Shown here piece after piece: positions 28,593 to 38,715 of a DNA stretch of 61,753 nucleotides (its first letter is position 1; each line of letters begins with the position of its first letter). The position numbers and the translations under genes are program-made. The notes under the pieces are model-generated. The model made no database searches and had not been told where the DNA came from. It worked only from the letters and a program-made list of their open reading frames with translations. This stretch comes from Pseudomonadaceae bacterium (GTDB lineage: Bacteria > Pseudomonadota > Gammaproteobacteria > Pseudomonadales > Pseudomonadaceae): assembly GCA_007692485.1 (NCBI GenBank), contig REBY01000058.1, positions 1 to 61,753 of the forward strand, read 5' to 3'.

Positions 28593-30056
28593 CCAGGGTG
28601 TCAGCCCCTGATAAGGCTGCACGTCACCGACCAGACTGGCCTGTTCGAATTGGGGGATCTGCTGGGCTATCTTGCCGGAAGGCTCAATCAGGGCGGTGAC
28701 GCCGTTATTGGTCCCACGCAGCATCCAGCGTCCGCTTTCCAGCGCGCGCATGCGGGCCATCTGCAAGTGCTGCAGCGGCCCGAGTGAGCGGCCAAACCAG
28801 CTATCGTTGCTGATAGTAATCAGCAGGTCGCTGTCAGCCGCCAGCCGCGCGGCAAAGTGCGGGTAGACCACTTCATAGCAGATATAGGGCGCCAGGCGCT
28901 GACCGGCGGCGAGCAGTGGCGGTTGATCAATGCTGCCACGGGAAAAACTCGACATCGGCAGGTCAAAAAAGGCTATCAGGCCGCGTAGCCAGTCTTCCAG
29001 CGGGACGAACTCACCGAAGGGCACCAGTTTGTGCTTGTTGTAGGTTTGTCCTTCGACGCCGGCGACGGTAATCGCGTTGTAGATATGCAGGCGTCCATCC
29101 CGGTACTCATCGGCCGGGATGCCGGTAATCAATTGGCTGCCTTCGGCACGCAGGTTATCGGCCACGCTCTGTACGAAGGGCTCTGCGCGACTTTGCAGCA
29201 CGGGCACGGCAGTTTCCGACCAGACGATCAGGTCAACACCTGCTACGGCGTAGCTCATGTCACGGTAGCGAGCCAGGCTGTTATCAATATAGTCCGGGTC
29301 CCACTTCTGTGATTGCGGCACATCGGCCTGAATCAGTGCGACGCTCAGCGGCTCACCGTGTGGCTGGGTCCATTGCACCTGGGTCAGGCCAAGGCCGCCA
29401 AGCCAGATCACGGTGAGCAGGACAGCGCCGAGGCCAAGTTGCATGGGTTGCTGGCGCCAGGACCAGGCGCGGGTCAAGAGGCAGGCGGTAAAGACGCTGA
29501 ACAGGCTGAGCAGCCAAACACTGCCGACGGGGGCCCACCCGGCCAGCCAGGTGTCGGTGTGCGCGTAGCCGTGATACAGCCAGGGGAAGCCGGTCAGAAA
29601 CCAGCCGCGAAAGAGTTCTTGCGCGACCCAGAGGGCGCTGAAAGCACAGAGACTGAGCCAGCCCATGAGCCTGGGTCGCAGCCAGCGGGCCCAGAGCCAG
29701 GCCATTAATGCATAAACCAGCCCCAGCCCGGCAACAAAACCCGCGGTCAGCAGGCCGGCGAGGAGCGGATGTGCATGGCCGTGAACGTGAATACTGACAT
29801 AGACCCAGGAAGCACCACTGGCGAAAAGTCCTAGGCCCCAGGCCCAGCCACGCCAGACCGCTTGCCGCGGAGAAAGCTGCTGCAGGCCCAGATACAGCAG
29901 GGCAACCGAGAGCAGCCCCAGCGGCCAGAGCCCGAAGGGGGTGAATGATAGTGTACTCAGGGCGCCCGCCAACAGGGCAATAACCTGACCTGGCCAGCCA
30001 GGGCTGGTCAGCCAGGCGAGGGCTTGCTTGCTGCGGGGGGCATGCATGCGGGACAT
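28509..30056 (-). CDS. lnt: Apolipoprotein N-acyltransferase
   Basis: Adds the third acyl chain to outer-membrane lipoproteins. The 515-aa protein has about seven N-terminal membrane segments and then a nitrilase domain with its triad: Glu in LIVWSETAVPV, Lys in YNKHKLVPFGEFVP, Cys in LAPYICYEVVYPHF. SNDSWFGRSLGPLQHLQMARMRALESGRWMLRGTNNG is diagnostic. It follows corC by 5 bp. Its 3' end overlaps a small convergent gene by 84 bp. Confidence 0.97.
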   Translation of the reverse strand: MSRMHAPRSKQALAWLTSPGWPGQVIALLAGALSTLSFTPFGLWPLGLLSVALLYLGLQQLSPRQAVWRGWAWGLGLFASGASWVYVSIHVHGHAHPLLAGLLTAGFVAGLGLVYALMAWLWARWLRPRLMGWLSLCAFSALWVAQELFRGWFLTGFPWLYHGYAHTDTWLAGWAPVGSVWLLSLFSVFTACLLTRAWSWRQQPMQLGLGAVLLTVIWLGGLGLTQVQWTQPHGEPLSVALIQADVPQSQKWDPDYIDNSLARYRDMSYAVAGVDLIVWSETAVPVLQSRAEPFVQSVADNLRAEGSQLITGIPADEYRDGRLHIYNAITVAGVEGQTYNKHKLVPFGEFVPLEDWLRGLIAFFDLPMSSFSRGSIDQPPLLAAGQRLAPYICYEVVYPHFAARLAADSDLLITISNDSWFGRSLGPLQHLQMARMRALESGRWMLRGTNNGVTALIEPSGKIAQQIPQFEQASLVGDVQPYQGLTPWLRWRTWPLAAGISGILLLSLMHRRRQT

Positions 30057-30061
30057 TCCGT

Positions 30062-30901
30062 TCAGGACTGGATCAGGCTGACGCGCAGCAAGTGAACCCG
30101 GCGGCTGTCAGCGTTCAGTACGCGCACGCGAAAGCCCTCTATTTCGACCACTTCGTTGCGCTTGGGTAAGTGGCCGAAAGCGTTCATTACCAGGCCACCA
30201 ACGGTGTCGAACTCTTCGTCGGGAAATTCGGTCTCGAAATGCTCGTTGAAGTCTTCGATCGGAGTCAGGCCCTTGACCAGAAAGTCGCCGCTGGATAGAG
30301 GTTTGATCTGATCGTCTTCGTCAACATCGTGTTCATCCTCAATGTCGCCGACAATCTGCTCGAGCACGTCTTCAATGGTCACCAGGCCGGATACGCCACC
30401 GTATTCATCTATTACGATGGCCATGTGGTTGCGGTTGGCGCGGAATTCGCGCAGCAGTACATTCAGCCGTTTGGATTCTGGTACGCAGGTGGCCGGGCGC
30501 AAAATATCCTTGATATCGTAGCGTTCGACATTGCCTTCCAGCAGCAGGGGCAGCAGATCCTTGGCCAAGAGAATACCCATGACCTCATCCACGCTTTCAC
30601 CGATGACCGGGTAGCGTGAGTGGGCGGCTTCGATCACGCTGGGTAAAAAGTCACGCGGGCTCTGGGTGACTTTGATCGTGGTCATCTGCGAGCGCGGTAC
30701 CATGATGTCGCGCACCTGCATGTCAGCGACTTGTAGGGCGCCTTCAATGATCGACAGGGCTTCAATATCCAGCACATCGTTCTGGTGCGCTTCACGCAGC
30801 AGTTCGACCAGTTCCTGCTGGTTTTTGGGTTCATGGACAAAAGCCTGGACCAGTTTGTCCAGCCAGGTCTTGTGTCCATTGGTCGATCGGTCTTCGCTCA
30901 T
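30062..30901 (-). CDS. corC: CorC/HlyC-type CBS-domain protein
   Basis: Cytoplasmic protein linked to Mg/Co efflux in the literature. The 279-aa product has a CBS pair at about residues 65-185 (VRDIMVPRSQMTTIKV, HSRYPVIGESVDEVMGILLAKDLL, MAIVIDEYGGVSGLVTIEDVLEQIVGDIEDEHD). A CorC_HlyC domain follows (LSSGDFLVKGLTPIEDFNEHF, FDTVGGLVMNAFGHLPKRNEVVEIEGF). The ATG at 30901 starts MSEDRSTNGHKTW. A GTG at 30910 overlapping the ybeY stop is an alternative. It lies between ybeY and lnt. Confidence 0.93.
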   Translation of the reverse strand: MSEDRSTNGHKTWLDKLVQAFVHEPKNQQELVELLREAHQNDVLDIEALSIIEGALQVADMQVRDIMVPRSQMTTIKVTQSPRDFLPSVIEAAHSRYPVIGESVDEVMGILLAKDLLPLLLEGNVERYDIKDILRPATCVPESKRLNVLLREFRANRNHMAIVIDEYGGVSGLVTIEDVLEQIVGDIEDEHDVDEDDQIKPLSSGDFLVKGLTPIEDFNEHFETEFPDEEFDTVGGLVMNAFGHLPKRNEVVEIEGFRVRVLNADSRRVHLLRVSLIQS

Positions 30902-30906
30902 GATCC

Positions 30907-31365
30907 TCACTCGTTATTGCTGATATAGGGGTCTGGTATCCCCAGTTCGGCAAGTAATCGGCATTCGAGGCCTTCCATTACTTGCGCTTCGCTATCGTCT
31001 ATATGGTCATGGCCGAGCAAATGCAAGCAACCGTGAATGACCATGTGCGCCCAATGGTGCTCAGGCGTTTTACCCTGCTCGGCGGCTTCGCGTGCGACGA
31101 CAGGCACGCAGATAACCAGATCGCCCAATAAGGGAATATCCAGCTCGGGCGGTAAGTCTGCGGGAAAGGAGAGCACATTGGTTGGCGCATCCTTGCCCCG
31201 ATAAGCATGGTTCAGCGCCTGGCTTTCGTCAGCGTCAACCAGACGAATGGTCAGCTCGCTGTCGGGCTGCTCACGCAGGGCCAGACTGGCCCATTGCAGT
31301 AGTTTGGCGTCGTCAGGTTGCGGTGTGATGTCAGTGGCGCGCTGAATATCCAGCTCAAGCGTCAT
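30907..31365 (-). CDS. ybeY: Endoribonuclease / rRNA maturation factor YbeY
   Basis: Metal-dependent RNase involved in 16S rRNA 3' end maturation and ribosome quality control. The 152-aa protein carries the zinc-binding [14 protein letters not shown] (HxxxHxxGHxH) near residue 115 and the upstream [18 protein letters not shown] motif. The ATG at 31365 lies within the end of phoH (11-bp overlap), as is usual for this pair. Confidence 0.96.
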   Translation of the reverse strand: MTLELDIQRATDITPQPDDAKLLQWASLALREQPDSELTIRLVDADESQALNHAYRGKDAPTNVLSFPADLPPELDIPLLGDLVICVPVVAREAAEQGKTPEHHWAHMVIHGCLHLLGHDHIDDSEAQVMEGLECRLLAELGIPDPYISNNE

Positions 31366-32392
31366 GGCTGCTGTCCGGCTTATGCCGTTCCTGGCGCTCG
31401 AGGCGGGCCACTTCCTGGGCCTGGTCGAAGCGGTCATAAGCTTCGACGATGCGCTGTACCAGGGGGTGACGCACTACATCCTTGGATTTGAACTCGGTAA
31501 AGCCAATGCCCTTGACGTCTTTGAGTACGTCGGTGACATGAATCAGGCCCGAACGGGTGCCGCGCGGCAGATCGACCTGGGTGGTGTCCCCGGTGATCAC
31601 GGCGGTAGAACCAAAACCAATACGGGTGAGGAACATTTTCATCTGTTCCAGCGTGGTGTTCTGGCTTTCATCCAGAATAATGAAGCTGTTATTTAGTGTG
31701 CGGCCACGCATATAGGCCAGCGGGGCGACTTCGATGACCTGCTTTTCGATTAGCTTGGCGACCTGCTCAAAGCCCAGCATTTCATACAGGGCGTCGTACA
31801 GCGGACGCAGGTAGGGGTCGATCTTCTGCGCCAGGTCGCCGGGCAGGAAGCCGAGCTTTTCGCCCGCTTCAACGGCGGGGCGTACTAGCAGGATGCGGCG
31901 GACCTGTTCGCGTTCGAGGGCGTCAACTGCGCAGGCGACGGCCAGATAGGTCTTGCCGGTGCCTGCCGGGCCAATCCCGAAGTTGATGTCGTGTTCGAGA
32001 ATAGAGCGCACATAGGCTTGCTGGTTCGGGCCGCGCGGTTGGATGGTCATTTTGCGCGTGCGCAGCACTACCGGTTTGTGGTTGCTGCTGTCTTGCAGGG
32101 TTTCACTCAGGCTTTCGAGGCCGGATTCCTGCAGGAACAGGTGCACGGTATCCGGGGTCAGTTCACCATTGTCACGGGTTTCCCGGTACAGCTGGCGCAG
32201 GACGGCTTCTGCCGAACGGGTCAGCGCTTGTTCGCCGATCAGCTCGAATTCGTTGCCGCGATTGCGCACTTCGATGCCGAGGCGTTGCTCGATCAACTGG
32301 AGGTGTTCGTTGAACTGGCCGCAAAGGCTGGCGAAACGCCGCGAATCGACGGGTTCAATGGTGAAGCGATGTATATGCAAGGGTGCGTTCAA
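31355..32392 (-). CDS. ybeZ: PhoH-like ATPase (YbeZ)
   Basis: 345-aa PhoH family ATPase that works with YbeY. The start is a TTG at 32392, giving residues [20 protein letters not shown] as in pseudomonad homologues. Walker A is [22 protein letters not shown], followed by [37 protein letters not shown], the Walker [24 protein letters not shown] and [20 protein letters not shown] fold-back repeat occupies the 279 bp between it and miaB. The non-ATG start suggests modest translation. Confidence 0.95.
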   Translation of the reverse strand: MNAPLHIHRFTIEPVDSRRFASLCGQFNEHLQLIEQRLGIEVRNRGNEFELIGEQALTRSAEAVLRQLYRETRDNGELTPDTVHLFLQESGLESLSETLQDSSNHKPVVLRTRKMTIQPRGPNQQAYVRSILEHDINFGIGPAGTGKTYLAVACAVDALEREQVRRILLVRPAVEAGEKLGFLPGDLAQKIDPYLRPLYDALYEMLGFEQVAKLIEKQVIEVAPLAYMRGRTLNNSFIILDESQNTTLEQMKMFLTRIGFGSTAVITGDTTQVDLPRGTRSGLIHVTDVLKDVKGIGFTEFKSKDVVRHPLVQRIVEAYDRFDQAQEVARLERQERHKPDSSHDA

Positions 32393-32509
32393 GGTAATCC
32401 GTTGGTCGCCATGTGGCTATTGGTGAATTCAAGCATAAAGCTGGGGAATCTTGGCTGCAAGCAACAAAATTGCGGAGTTCAAGACGACCTGTTACCAGGT
32501 CTGTGCAAG

Positions 32510-32617
32510 AGCAGTGCGGGCCGGGGCAGTCTGGACACGCTGCAAGTACATCCCTGTAAGCTCGTCCGTGACCGTCCCTGGTCACGGACGGTCCAGACTG
32601 CCCCGACCCACACTGCT
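32510..32617. repeat. Nested inverted repeat between miaB and ybeZ
   Basis: Outer arms of 27 bp (32510-32536 and 32591-32617) match except at two positions, both of which would be G-U pairs in one strand. They begin AGCAGTG and end GTCTGGAC. Inside is a second perfect 10-bp hairpin, GTCCGTGACC (32564-32573) with GGTCACGGAC (32580-32589), loop GTCCCT. Between them lies TACATCCCTGTAAGCTCG, a string I associate with dispersed intergenic repeats in gammaproteobacteria (memory, not searched). Total 108 bp, wholly non-coding. Confidence 0.85.
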
Positions 32618-32671
32618 CCTGACGTGCGTGCAAGCGTCTATTCACGCAGCAGATAAAGCCTGCTTACTGAT

Positions 32672-34000
32672 TCAGTTCAACAGCGCCCCGCGCAATGAGT
32701 GCGGCAGTGCTTCGATAATCTCGACATCAACAAACTGGCCGATCAGCGCCGGGTTGTCGCAGCGGAAGTTGACCACGCGGTTGTGCTCGGTGCGGCCCTG
32801 CAGCATGCCCGGGTCTTTCTTCGAGTAATCACTGACCAGGATGCGCTGGGTGGTGCCGACCATGCGCCGGTTGTTGTCGAAACCCTGCTGGTTCAGACGG
32901 GTTTGCAGGATTTGCAGGCGCTGCTTTTTGACGTCCATGGGCGTGTCATCGGGCAGGTCAGCGGCCGGGGTGCCGGGGCGTGAGCTGTAGATGAAGGAGT
33001 AGGAGAAGTCGAAGCCGATGTCTTCTACTAGTTTCATGGTCTGCTCGAAGTCGCGTTCGGTTTCACCCGGGAAGCCGATAATAAAGTCCGAGCTGATGAT
33101 CATGTCCGGCACCAGCGCGCGCAGCTTGCGGATACGCGATTTGTATTCCAGCACCGTGTGGTTGCGCTTCATGCCAGCCAGCACGCGGTCGGAACCGGAT
33201 TGCACCGGCAGATGCAGGTATTTGACCAGTTCCGGCACTTCGGCGTGGGCCTGGATCAGGCTGTCGGAAAACTCCAGCGGGTGGCTGGTGGTGTAGCGGA
33301 TGCGGTCGATGCCATCCACTGCGGCGACGACGCGGATCAGGTCAGCCAGGTCGGCAATGCTGCCATCATGGGTCTGGCCGCGATAACCGTTGACGTTCTG
33401 GCCCAGCAGGGTGACTTCACGCACACCGTTTTCGGCCAGATGAACAATCTCTGCCAGCACATCGTCGAACGGGCGGCTGACTTCTTCACCCCGTGTATAA
33501 GGTACGACGCAGAAGCTGCAGTATTTGCTACAGCCTTCCATGATGGAGACAAAGGCGGTCGGGCCGTCGACGCGGGGTTCCGGCAGGCGATCGAACTTTT
33601 CGATTTCCGGGAAGGAAACGTCGACCTGAGCGGTTTTGGTGGTGCGTGCGGCGTCGATCATTTCGGGCAGGCGGTGCAGTGTCTGCGGACCAAAGACCAC
33701 GTCGACATAGCTGGCACGGTCACGGATGGCGCTGCCTTCCTGGCTGGCAACACAGCCGCCAACACCGATAATCAGGTCCGGGTTCTTTTCTTTCAGCGGG
33801 CGCCAGCGGCCCAGTTCGGAGAAGACTTTCTCTTGGGCTTTTTCGCGAATCGAGCAGGTGTTGAGCAGGATGATATCGGCCTGTTCGGGGCTGTCGGTCA
33901 ATTCCATTGCCTGGTGCTCGCCGAGCAAGTCTGCCATGCGCGAGCTGTCATACTCGTTCATTTGGCAACCGTGGGTCTGGATAAAGAGTTTCTTGGCCAT
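32672..34000 (-). CDS. miaB: tRNA-2-methylthio-N6-dimethylallyladenosine synthase
   Basis: Radical-SAM methylthiotransferase modifying A37 of tRNAs reading UNN codons. The ATG at 34000 ([19 protein letters not shown]) gives 442 aa. An N-terminal UPF0004 domain carries three cysteines ([22 protein letters not shown]). The radical-SAM site is [17 protein letters not shown] (CX3CX2C). A C-terminal TRAM domain spans [33 protein letters not shown]. No clear Shine-Dalgarno sequence is seen. It is divergent from the DUF1820 gene. Confidence 0.97.
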   Translation of the reverse strand: MAKKLFIQTHGCQMNEYDSSRMADLLGEHQAMELTDSPEQADIILLNTCSIREKAQEKVFSELGRWRPLKEKNPDLIIGVGGCVASQEGSAIRDRASYVDVVFGPQTLHRLPEMIDAARTTKTAQVDVSFPEIEKFDRLPEPRVDGPTAFVSIMEGCSKYCSFCVVPYTRGEEVSRPFDDVLAEIVHLAENGVREVTLLGQNVNGYRGQTHDGSIADLADLIRVVAAVDGIDRIRYTTSHPLEFSDSLIQAHAEVPELVKYLHLPVQSGSDRVLAGMKRNHTVLEYKSRIRKLRALVPDMIISSDFIIGFPGETERDFEQTMKLVEDIGFDFSYSFIYSSRPGTPAADLPDDTPMDVKKQRLQILQTRLNQQGFDNNRRMVGTTQRILVSDYSKKDPGMLQGRTEHNRVVNFRCDNPALIGQFVDVEIIEALPHSLRGALLN

Positions 34001-34156
34001 GGGCGTCAGACGTAACCTTGCTGAAAAGGCGCGATTATACACGGATGGCGATGCCTTTGTTATGCCTGCGGTGGTACCAGCGGTCGGTCGCTGTTCTGCG
34101 TCGGTTATCGCTTATGCTATGCTTCGCGCCCTTTATTTTCAGTCGATGGGCGCATT

Positions 34157-34483
34157 ATGAGTAGTGAAAAGCAGCCGATCTTTCGCGTTATCTTCCTCAA
34201 TCAGGGCGAGGTCTTTGAACTTTATGCTCGGCAGATCTACCAGAGCGAGCTATGGGGCTTTATGGAGATCGAGGAGCTGGTGTTTGGCGAGCGTTCACAA
34301 ATGCTGGTTGATCCGGGTGAGGAAAAGCTGAAAAGCCAGTTCGAAGGCGTCAAGCGCAGCTTTATTCCGGTACATGCCATTGTGCGTATCGATGAAGTGG
34401 CCCGCGCAGGCGCGCCCAAGGTGAGCGAGGCCAAGGGCGGTAGTAATATTATGACGTTCCCTGGGCCGCCGCTGGCGCCTTGA
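34157..34483 (+). CDS. DUF1820 family protein
   Basis: 108-aa cytoplasmic protein conserved next to miaB in pseudomonads. It starts MSSEKQPIFRVIFLNQGEVFELYARQIYQSELWGFMEIEELVFGER and continues DPGEEKLKSQFEGVKRSFIPVHAIVRIDEVARAG. The C-terminus (NIMTFPGPPLAP) is Pro-rich and probably unstructured. No function is established that I know of. It has its own upstream region, divergent from miaB. Confidence 0.9.
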   Translation: MSSEKQPIFRVIFLNQGEVFELYARQIYQSELWGFMEIEELVFGERSQMLVDPGEEKLKSQFEGVKRSFIPVHAIVRIDEVARAGAPKVSEAKGGSNIMTFPGPPLAP

Positions 34484-34501
34484 AACCGAACCTAATAATG
34501 C

Positions 34502-35047
34502 TTAGCGGCCCTGCAGCTGCTCTTCGCGGAGCTGCTCCAGGTAGTTGCGGAACAGTGTGCTCAGCAGCTGGGTAGCTACCTGCAGCTCCTCCTGGTTCAT
34601 TTGCAGGGCAATACGGTCGCTGGCGTCCATGGCCGCATCTTCACCGTTAACCGCTGACATTTTCAGGATGATATAGGCTTGGGTCAGGTTGCGATCAACG
34701 CCGTCGCCTTGATAATGCATCATGCCGAGGCGGAACTGAGCCGTAGGATGACCTTGCAGGGAGGCTTCTTCCAGCCAGTCCAGCGCCAGGTCGTAATCCT
34801 GCTCAACGCGGTCACCCTGGTAGTAGAGGTCGCCGAGTTCGAATTGGGCTTGGCTGTCACCGTCTTCAGCCGCCTCCAGGCAGCGCTCGATGGCAAGCGG
34901 CAGGCTGGCATCGTCCAGGCGTTCGAAGCCGCAACGATCCTCTGCCGTGATCAGCAGCGGGTTACCACTTTGCGCGGCCAGCCAGCCCGGCAGAAAGAGC
35001 AGCGGCAGGGTGACAATCAGGCGGGCAAGTGTGCGCAGGCTGGTCAT
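34502..35047 (-). CDS. Secreted Sel1-repeat protein
   Basis: 181-aa precursor with a signal peptide (LIVTLPLLFLPGWLAAQS). At least two Sel1-type helical repeats follow: DSQAQFELGDLYYQGDRVEQDYDLALDWLEEASLQG and HPTAQFRLGMMHYQGDGVDRNLTQAYIILKMSA. The C-terminal helix is EELQVATQLLSTLFRNYLEQLREEQLQGR. AGGAA lies upstream of the ATG at 35047. Sel1 repeats usually mediate protein contacts. The gene begins 1 bp after the stop of the membrane-protein gene upstream, so the two are probably cotranscribed from hemL. Confidence 0.83.
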   Translation of the reverse strand: MTSLRTLARLIVTLPLLFLPGWLAAQSGNPLLITAEDRCGFERLDDASLPLAIERCLEAAEDGDSQAQFELGDLYYQGDRVEQDYDLALDWLEEASLQGHPTAQFRLGMMHYQGDGVDRNLTQAYIILKMSAVNGEDAAMDASDRIALQMNQEELQVATQLLSTLFRNYLEQLREEQLQGR

Positions 35048-35048
35048 G

Positions 35049-35705
35049 TTATTCCTCGCGGTTATCCGCGTCAGGGGCGTTTTCCCTATTGTGCGCCTGT
35101 TCGGCCAGCAGGCCAACCATCAGACAAAGCGCGACAAGGCCAGGTAATAACCAACTGGCATTGGGGTCGACATCCATCAGGGCGCTCAGCGGCACCTGAG
35201 TGGCAAACCAGGCTGGTAGAAGCACACTGGTGATCGCGACAGCGCCGAGCAGGCTGAGTAGTCGTTGCCCCCGCCAGTTGATCGCACAGGCGGCGAGCAG
35301 CGCGGCAATACCGATCAGGTTGACCAGCCATTGATAGGCGATTTGCTGTTCCAGGTAGCGTGACAGCTCAAAGAAAGCCATCAGGCCGAGAATGACCTTG
35401 GCCCAGGTAGGGGGCGACCATTGCAGATTGTGCGCCAGATAAAAACACACCAGGCCAAGTAGCGGCAGGGTCATCACCTGGGCAGAGAGGCCAAAAATAC
35501 GCTGGCTGTGCTCAACCGCATCATTGTCCAGCCCGGCCAGCCCCAGCACGTGCAGGCCGCTGCTGAGGATAACCAGCACCAGCGCGACCAGGGCAGCGGT
35601 AACGGCACCTTGTGCCCCCGGCCGGCAACGCTGGCGACGCGGCCAGAGCCAGAAACAGAAAAAGCTCGCAGCTACCGCCAGCAGCACATAACTGAAAGCG
35701 ATCAT
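35049..35705 (-). CDS. Uncharacterised inner-membrane protein downstream of hemL
   Basis: 218 aa with six or seven hydrophobic segments, beginning [20 protein letters not shown] and followed by a basic loop (RRQRCRPG). Other segments include [51 protein letters not shown] and [16 protein letters not shown]. The C-terminus is acidic and polar. No family is recognised. Its ATG overlaps the hemL stop by 4 bp, so translation is coupled to hemL. Confidence 0.8.
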   Translation of the reverse strand: MIAFSYVLLAVAASFFCFWLWPRRQRCRPGAQGAVTAALVALVLVILSSGLHVLGLAGLDNDAVEHSQRIFGLSAQVMTLPLLGLVCFYLAHNLQWSPPTWAKVILGLMAFFELSRYLEQQIAYQWLVNLIGIAALLAACAINWRGQRLLSLLGAVAITSVLLPAWFATQVPLSALMDVDPNASWLLPGLVALCLMVGLLAEQAHNRENAPDADNREE

Positions 35706-36982
35706 AGCGTGGCAAAGGCCTGTTCCGCGGCGTTCAGTGTCAGTTCCAGTTCTTTGTCGCCATGGGCGATCGAAGTGAAGCCAGCCTCAAAAGCGCTGGG
35801 CGCGAGATAGACGCCACCGGCCAGCATGGCATGAAAGAAGCGCTTGAAGCGTTCAACATCACAGGCCATCACTTGATCGAAGGTGCTGATCTGTTTGGCG
35901 TCAGTAAAGAACACACCGAACATACCGCCGGCCTGGTTGGTGGTAAAAGGAATACCAGCGGCATCCGCGCGTGCTTGCAGGCCTGTGAGCATGTCACGGG
36001 TATAGGCCGTTAAACGGTCGTGGAAGCCAGGCTGGCTGATCAGGGTCAGCGTGGTGATACCGGCAGCCATGGCCAGCGGGTTACCGGACAGGGTGCCGGC
36101 CTGATAAACCGGGCCGAGCGGGGCAATATGTTCCATGATCGCACGCTTGCCGCCGAAGCAACCGACGGGCATGCCGCCACCGATGATCTTGCCAAAGGTG
36201 GTCAGGTCAGGGTTGACGCCGTAATAAGCCTGGGCGCCACCTAGCGCTACGCGGAAGCCGGTCATCACTTCATCGAAAATCAGCACTACACCGTGCTTGT
36301 CGCACAGTGCGCGCAGACCGGGAAGGAAGCCCTCAACCGGGGGAACGCAATTCATATTCCCGGCGACCGGTTCGATGATGATGCAGGCGACCTGGTCGCC
36401 AACTTCGGCAAGGGTTTTTTCCACCGCAGCCAGGTCGTTGTAGGGCAGCGTCAGGGTGTGCTTGGCAAAATCCGCCGGCACGCCGGGTGAGTTGGGTACG
36501 CCCAGCGTGAGGGCGCCGGAACCGGCTTTGACCAACAAGCTGTCGGAGTGACCGTGATAATTGCCTTCAAATTTGATGATGCTGTCGCGGCCAGTGTAAC
36601 CGCGTGCCAGGCGGATGGCGCTCATGGTGGCTTCGGTGCCGGAGCTGACCATGCGCACCATATCCATTGACGGCACCAGCTCGCAGACCAGGTTGGCCAT
36701 CACGGTTTCCAGTTCGGTTGGCGCGCCATAGGACAGGCCGTGTTCCAGTTGCGCGCGCACGGCGTCAAGCACGTCGGGGTGGCTGTGACCGAGAATCATC
36801 GGTCCCCAGGAGCCGACATAATCGACATACTGTCGATCGTCTTCATCGGTCACATAGGCGCCGGCAGCATGCTTGAAGAACAGCGGGGTGCCGCCTACGC
36901 TCTTGAAGGCGCGTACCGGCGAGTTAACGCCGCCGGGGATATGTTGCTGGGCATGGGCAAAAAGTTGTTCGGAACGTGACAT
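35702..36982 (-). CDS. hemL: Glutamate-1-semialdehyde 2,1-aminomutase
   Basis: PLP enzyme that makes 5-aminolevulinate for heme in the C5 pathway. The ATG at 36982 gives 426 aa starting [31 protein letters not shown]. The PLP lysine is in [19 protein letters not shown], with [18 protein letters not shown] upstream and [18 protein letters not shown] downstream, all standard. thiE precedes it by 8 bp, so thiD-thiE-hemL is one minus-strand unit. Confidence 0.97.
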   Translation of the reverse strand: MSRSEQLFAHAQQHIPGGVNSPVRAFKSVGGTPLFFKHAAGAYVTDEDDRQYVDYVGSWGPMILGHSHPDVLDAVRAQLEHGLSYGAPTELETVMANLVCELVPSMDMVRMVSSGTEATMSAIRLARGYTGRDSIIKFEGNYHGHSDSLLVKAGSGALTLGVPNSPGVPADFAKHTLTLPYNDLAAVEKTLAEVGDQVACIIIEPVAGNMNCVPPVEGFLPGLRALCDKHGVVLIFDEVMTGFRVALGGAQAYYGVNPDLTTFGKIIGGGMPVGCFGGKRAIMEHIAPLGPVYQAGTLSGNPLAMAAGITTLTLISQPGFHDRLTAYTRDMLTGLQARADAAGIPFTTNQAGGMFGVFFTDAKQISTFDQVMACDVERFKRFFHAMLAGGVYLAPSAFEAGFTSIAHGDKELELTLNAAEQAFATL

Positions 36983-36990
36983 GGTGACTC

Positions 36991-37626
36991 TCACAGACTT
37001 TGAAAGTGTTCGTGGAATTGGCGCGCGCGGCGCTCGACTTCTTCCGCCGAGGGGGCACCAAACAGGCCGTGTACCACGGCCAGTAGATCGGCGCCAGCGC
37101 TGATCAGTTGTGGCGCATTGTGCGTGCTTACTCCGCCAATGGCTACCAGCGGTAGGCTGAAGCGACGTTTTGCCGCTTCCAGCAGTACCGGGGTGGCTGC
37201 TGGTGCGCCGGGTTTGGTGACCGACTGGAAGAAGCGACCAAAAGCGAGGTAGCTGGCTTGTTCGGCAGCGGCCTGTTCGGCAAAGACCAGGCTGGCGTGA
37301 CAGGTGGCGCCAATGATGGCTTCACGCCCAAGCGCTTGTCGCGCCTCGCGCAGCGAGCCGTCTTCGCGGCCCAGATGCAGGCCCGTACCGAGTTCGACAG
37401 CCAGCGCCAGATCATCATTGATGATCAGGTCGGCACCATAATAACGGCACAGCTTCGCCAGTTCAGAAGCCTCTTCATGGCGCTTGCCAGCATCGCCCGA
37501 CTTGTCGCGGTACTGCAGCAGGCGGGTGCCGCCGGCCAGGGCGGCATCGACAAAGGGCAGCAGCTTGCCACCGGCCAGTAACTGGCTGTCGGTAATCGCA
37601 TAGAGTCCGCGCAGGGGCTGGTTCAT
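36991..37626 (-). CDS. thiE: Thiamine-phosphate synthase
   Basis: Couples HMP-PP and the thiazole phosphate to thiamin phosphate. The 211-aa TIM-barrel protein has [60 protein letters not shown], and [31 protein letters not shown] with the phosphate-binding loop. Its ATG overlaps the thiD stop (ATGA). Confidence 0.96.
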   Translation of the reverse strand: MNQPLRGLYAITDSQLLAGGKLLPFVDAALAGGTRLLQYRDKSGDAGKRHEEASELAKLCRYYGADLIINDDLALAVELGTGLHLGREDGSLREARQALGREAIIGATCHASLVFAEQAAAEQASYLAFGRFFQSVTKPGAPAATPVLLEAAKRRFSLPLVAIGGVSTHNAPQLISAGADLLAVVHGLFGAPSAEEVERRARQFHEHFQSL

Positions 37627-38423
37627 GCGCCAAAATCCAGCGGCAGGCGGCGCGGAACGTACTGGCCTTGCCCTGGTTGTTCGGCATCGCGCAGGGTGCG
37701 CCAGGTGTAATCCAGCGCGCTGCGTACAGCGCTGACCAAGCCTTCACCGAGGGCCAGCCGGCCGGCGAGGGCGCTGGCCAAGGTGCAGCCGGAGCCGTGG
37801 TAACTGCCGGGCAGGCGCGGGCAGGTAAAGTCATGCCGCTCGCCGCTACGGATGTACAAGCGATTATGAATCTCTGCTTCATTGCCATGTCCGCCGGTAA
37901 TCAGCAGGTGATCAATGTGTTGCAGTAAGCGTTCGGCGCAGGCATCGGCGCTGCCGTCGGGCAGTTCGGCCAGAATGCGGGCTTCGGGCAGGTTGGGGGT
38001 GGCGATGGTGGCTGCCGGGAACAGGCGCTCGCGCATGGCATAGCCAACGTCATCCTTGCCCAGTGAGCCACCACCGCCGGCGCGCAATACCGGGTCACAG
38101 ACCAGGGGTATGCCAGGCAGGCGCTGCATCAGTTCAAGTACGGTATCGACCATTTCGACCGAGCCGAGCATGCCAAGTTTGACTGCGGCGACCGGCAGAT
38201 CGCTGATGACTTTGTTGGCCTGGGCCAGCACCCAGTCGCGGTCGAGGACGCGAAAGTCGCTGACATCGACCGTGTCCTGCACGGTCAGGGCGGTCACGGT
38301 GGTCGCGGCATGGCAATGCTGGGCGAGCAGGGCTTCGATGTCGGCTTGCAGGCCGGCACCGCCACTGGGGTCATGCCCTGACAGGCAGAGTACGACGGGA
38401 CGAGAGGGGGCGAGTGTATTCAT
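37623..38423 (-). CDS. thiD: Hydroxymethylpyrimidine/phosphomethylpyrimidine kinase
   Basis: Phosphorylates HMP and HMP-P in thiamin synthesis. The ATG at 38423 gives 266 aa starting [68 protein letters not shown], and the C-terminal [25 protein letters not shown] with the ribokinase-type anion hole (GSGC) are all present. No TPP riboswitch is seen upstream; that element controls thiC 18 kb away. Confidence 0.95.
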   Translation of the reverse strand: MNTLAPSRPVVLCLSGHDPSGGAGLQADIEALLAQHCHAATTVTALTVQDTVDVSDFRVLDRDWVLAQANKVISDLPVAAVKLGMLGSVEMVDTVLELMQRLPGIPLVCDPVLRAGGGGSLGKDDVGYAMRERLFPAATIATPNLPEARILAELPDGSADACAERLLQHIDHLLITGGHGNEAEIHNRLYIRSGERHDFTCPRLPGSYHGSGCTLASALAGRLALGEGLVSAVRSALDYTWRTLRDAEQPGQGQYVPRRLPLDFGA

Positions 38424-38528
38424 GGCGTGGAGTTTACCATTGCTGAAGGCCGGCCGGCAGAGGTGGATATGCTGCCGGGTTTGTCTGTAACGGGCCAGTA
38501 TCGTTTTCTGCGGTCTTCTTGGTCGCTC

Positions 38529-38611
38529 GGGCACAGCATGCTGTGCCCCTACATTATGGGTAGAGGCTGCGCAGACCTGAATTCAACGTAGGGATACGGC
38601 ATGCCGTATCC
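38529..38611. repeat. Twin 20-bp palindromes, head to head
   Basis: Two perfect 20-bp palindromes, both centred on GCATGC, lie 43 bp apart: one at 38529-38548 (arms GGGCACAGCA) and one at 38592-38611 (arms GGATACGGCA). The first is followed by CTAC and the second preceded by GTAG, so they are inverted copies of one unit of the form GTAGGGxxACrGCATGC. They lie in the non-coding gap between thiD and the Mpo1-like gene. Confidence 0.85.
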
Positions 38612-38715
38612 GTCAATACAGCGATCTCAAGCGATACAGGGAAGATGCAGGTGTCACGAAACCAAGGTATCTTTCTAACGGTCAAAAATAACAACAGAAT
38701 AAGGCAGGAGTAACC

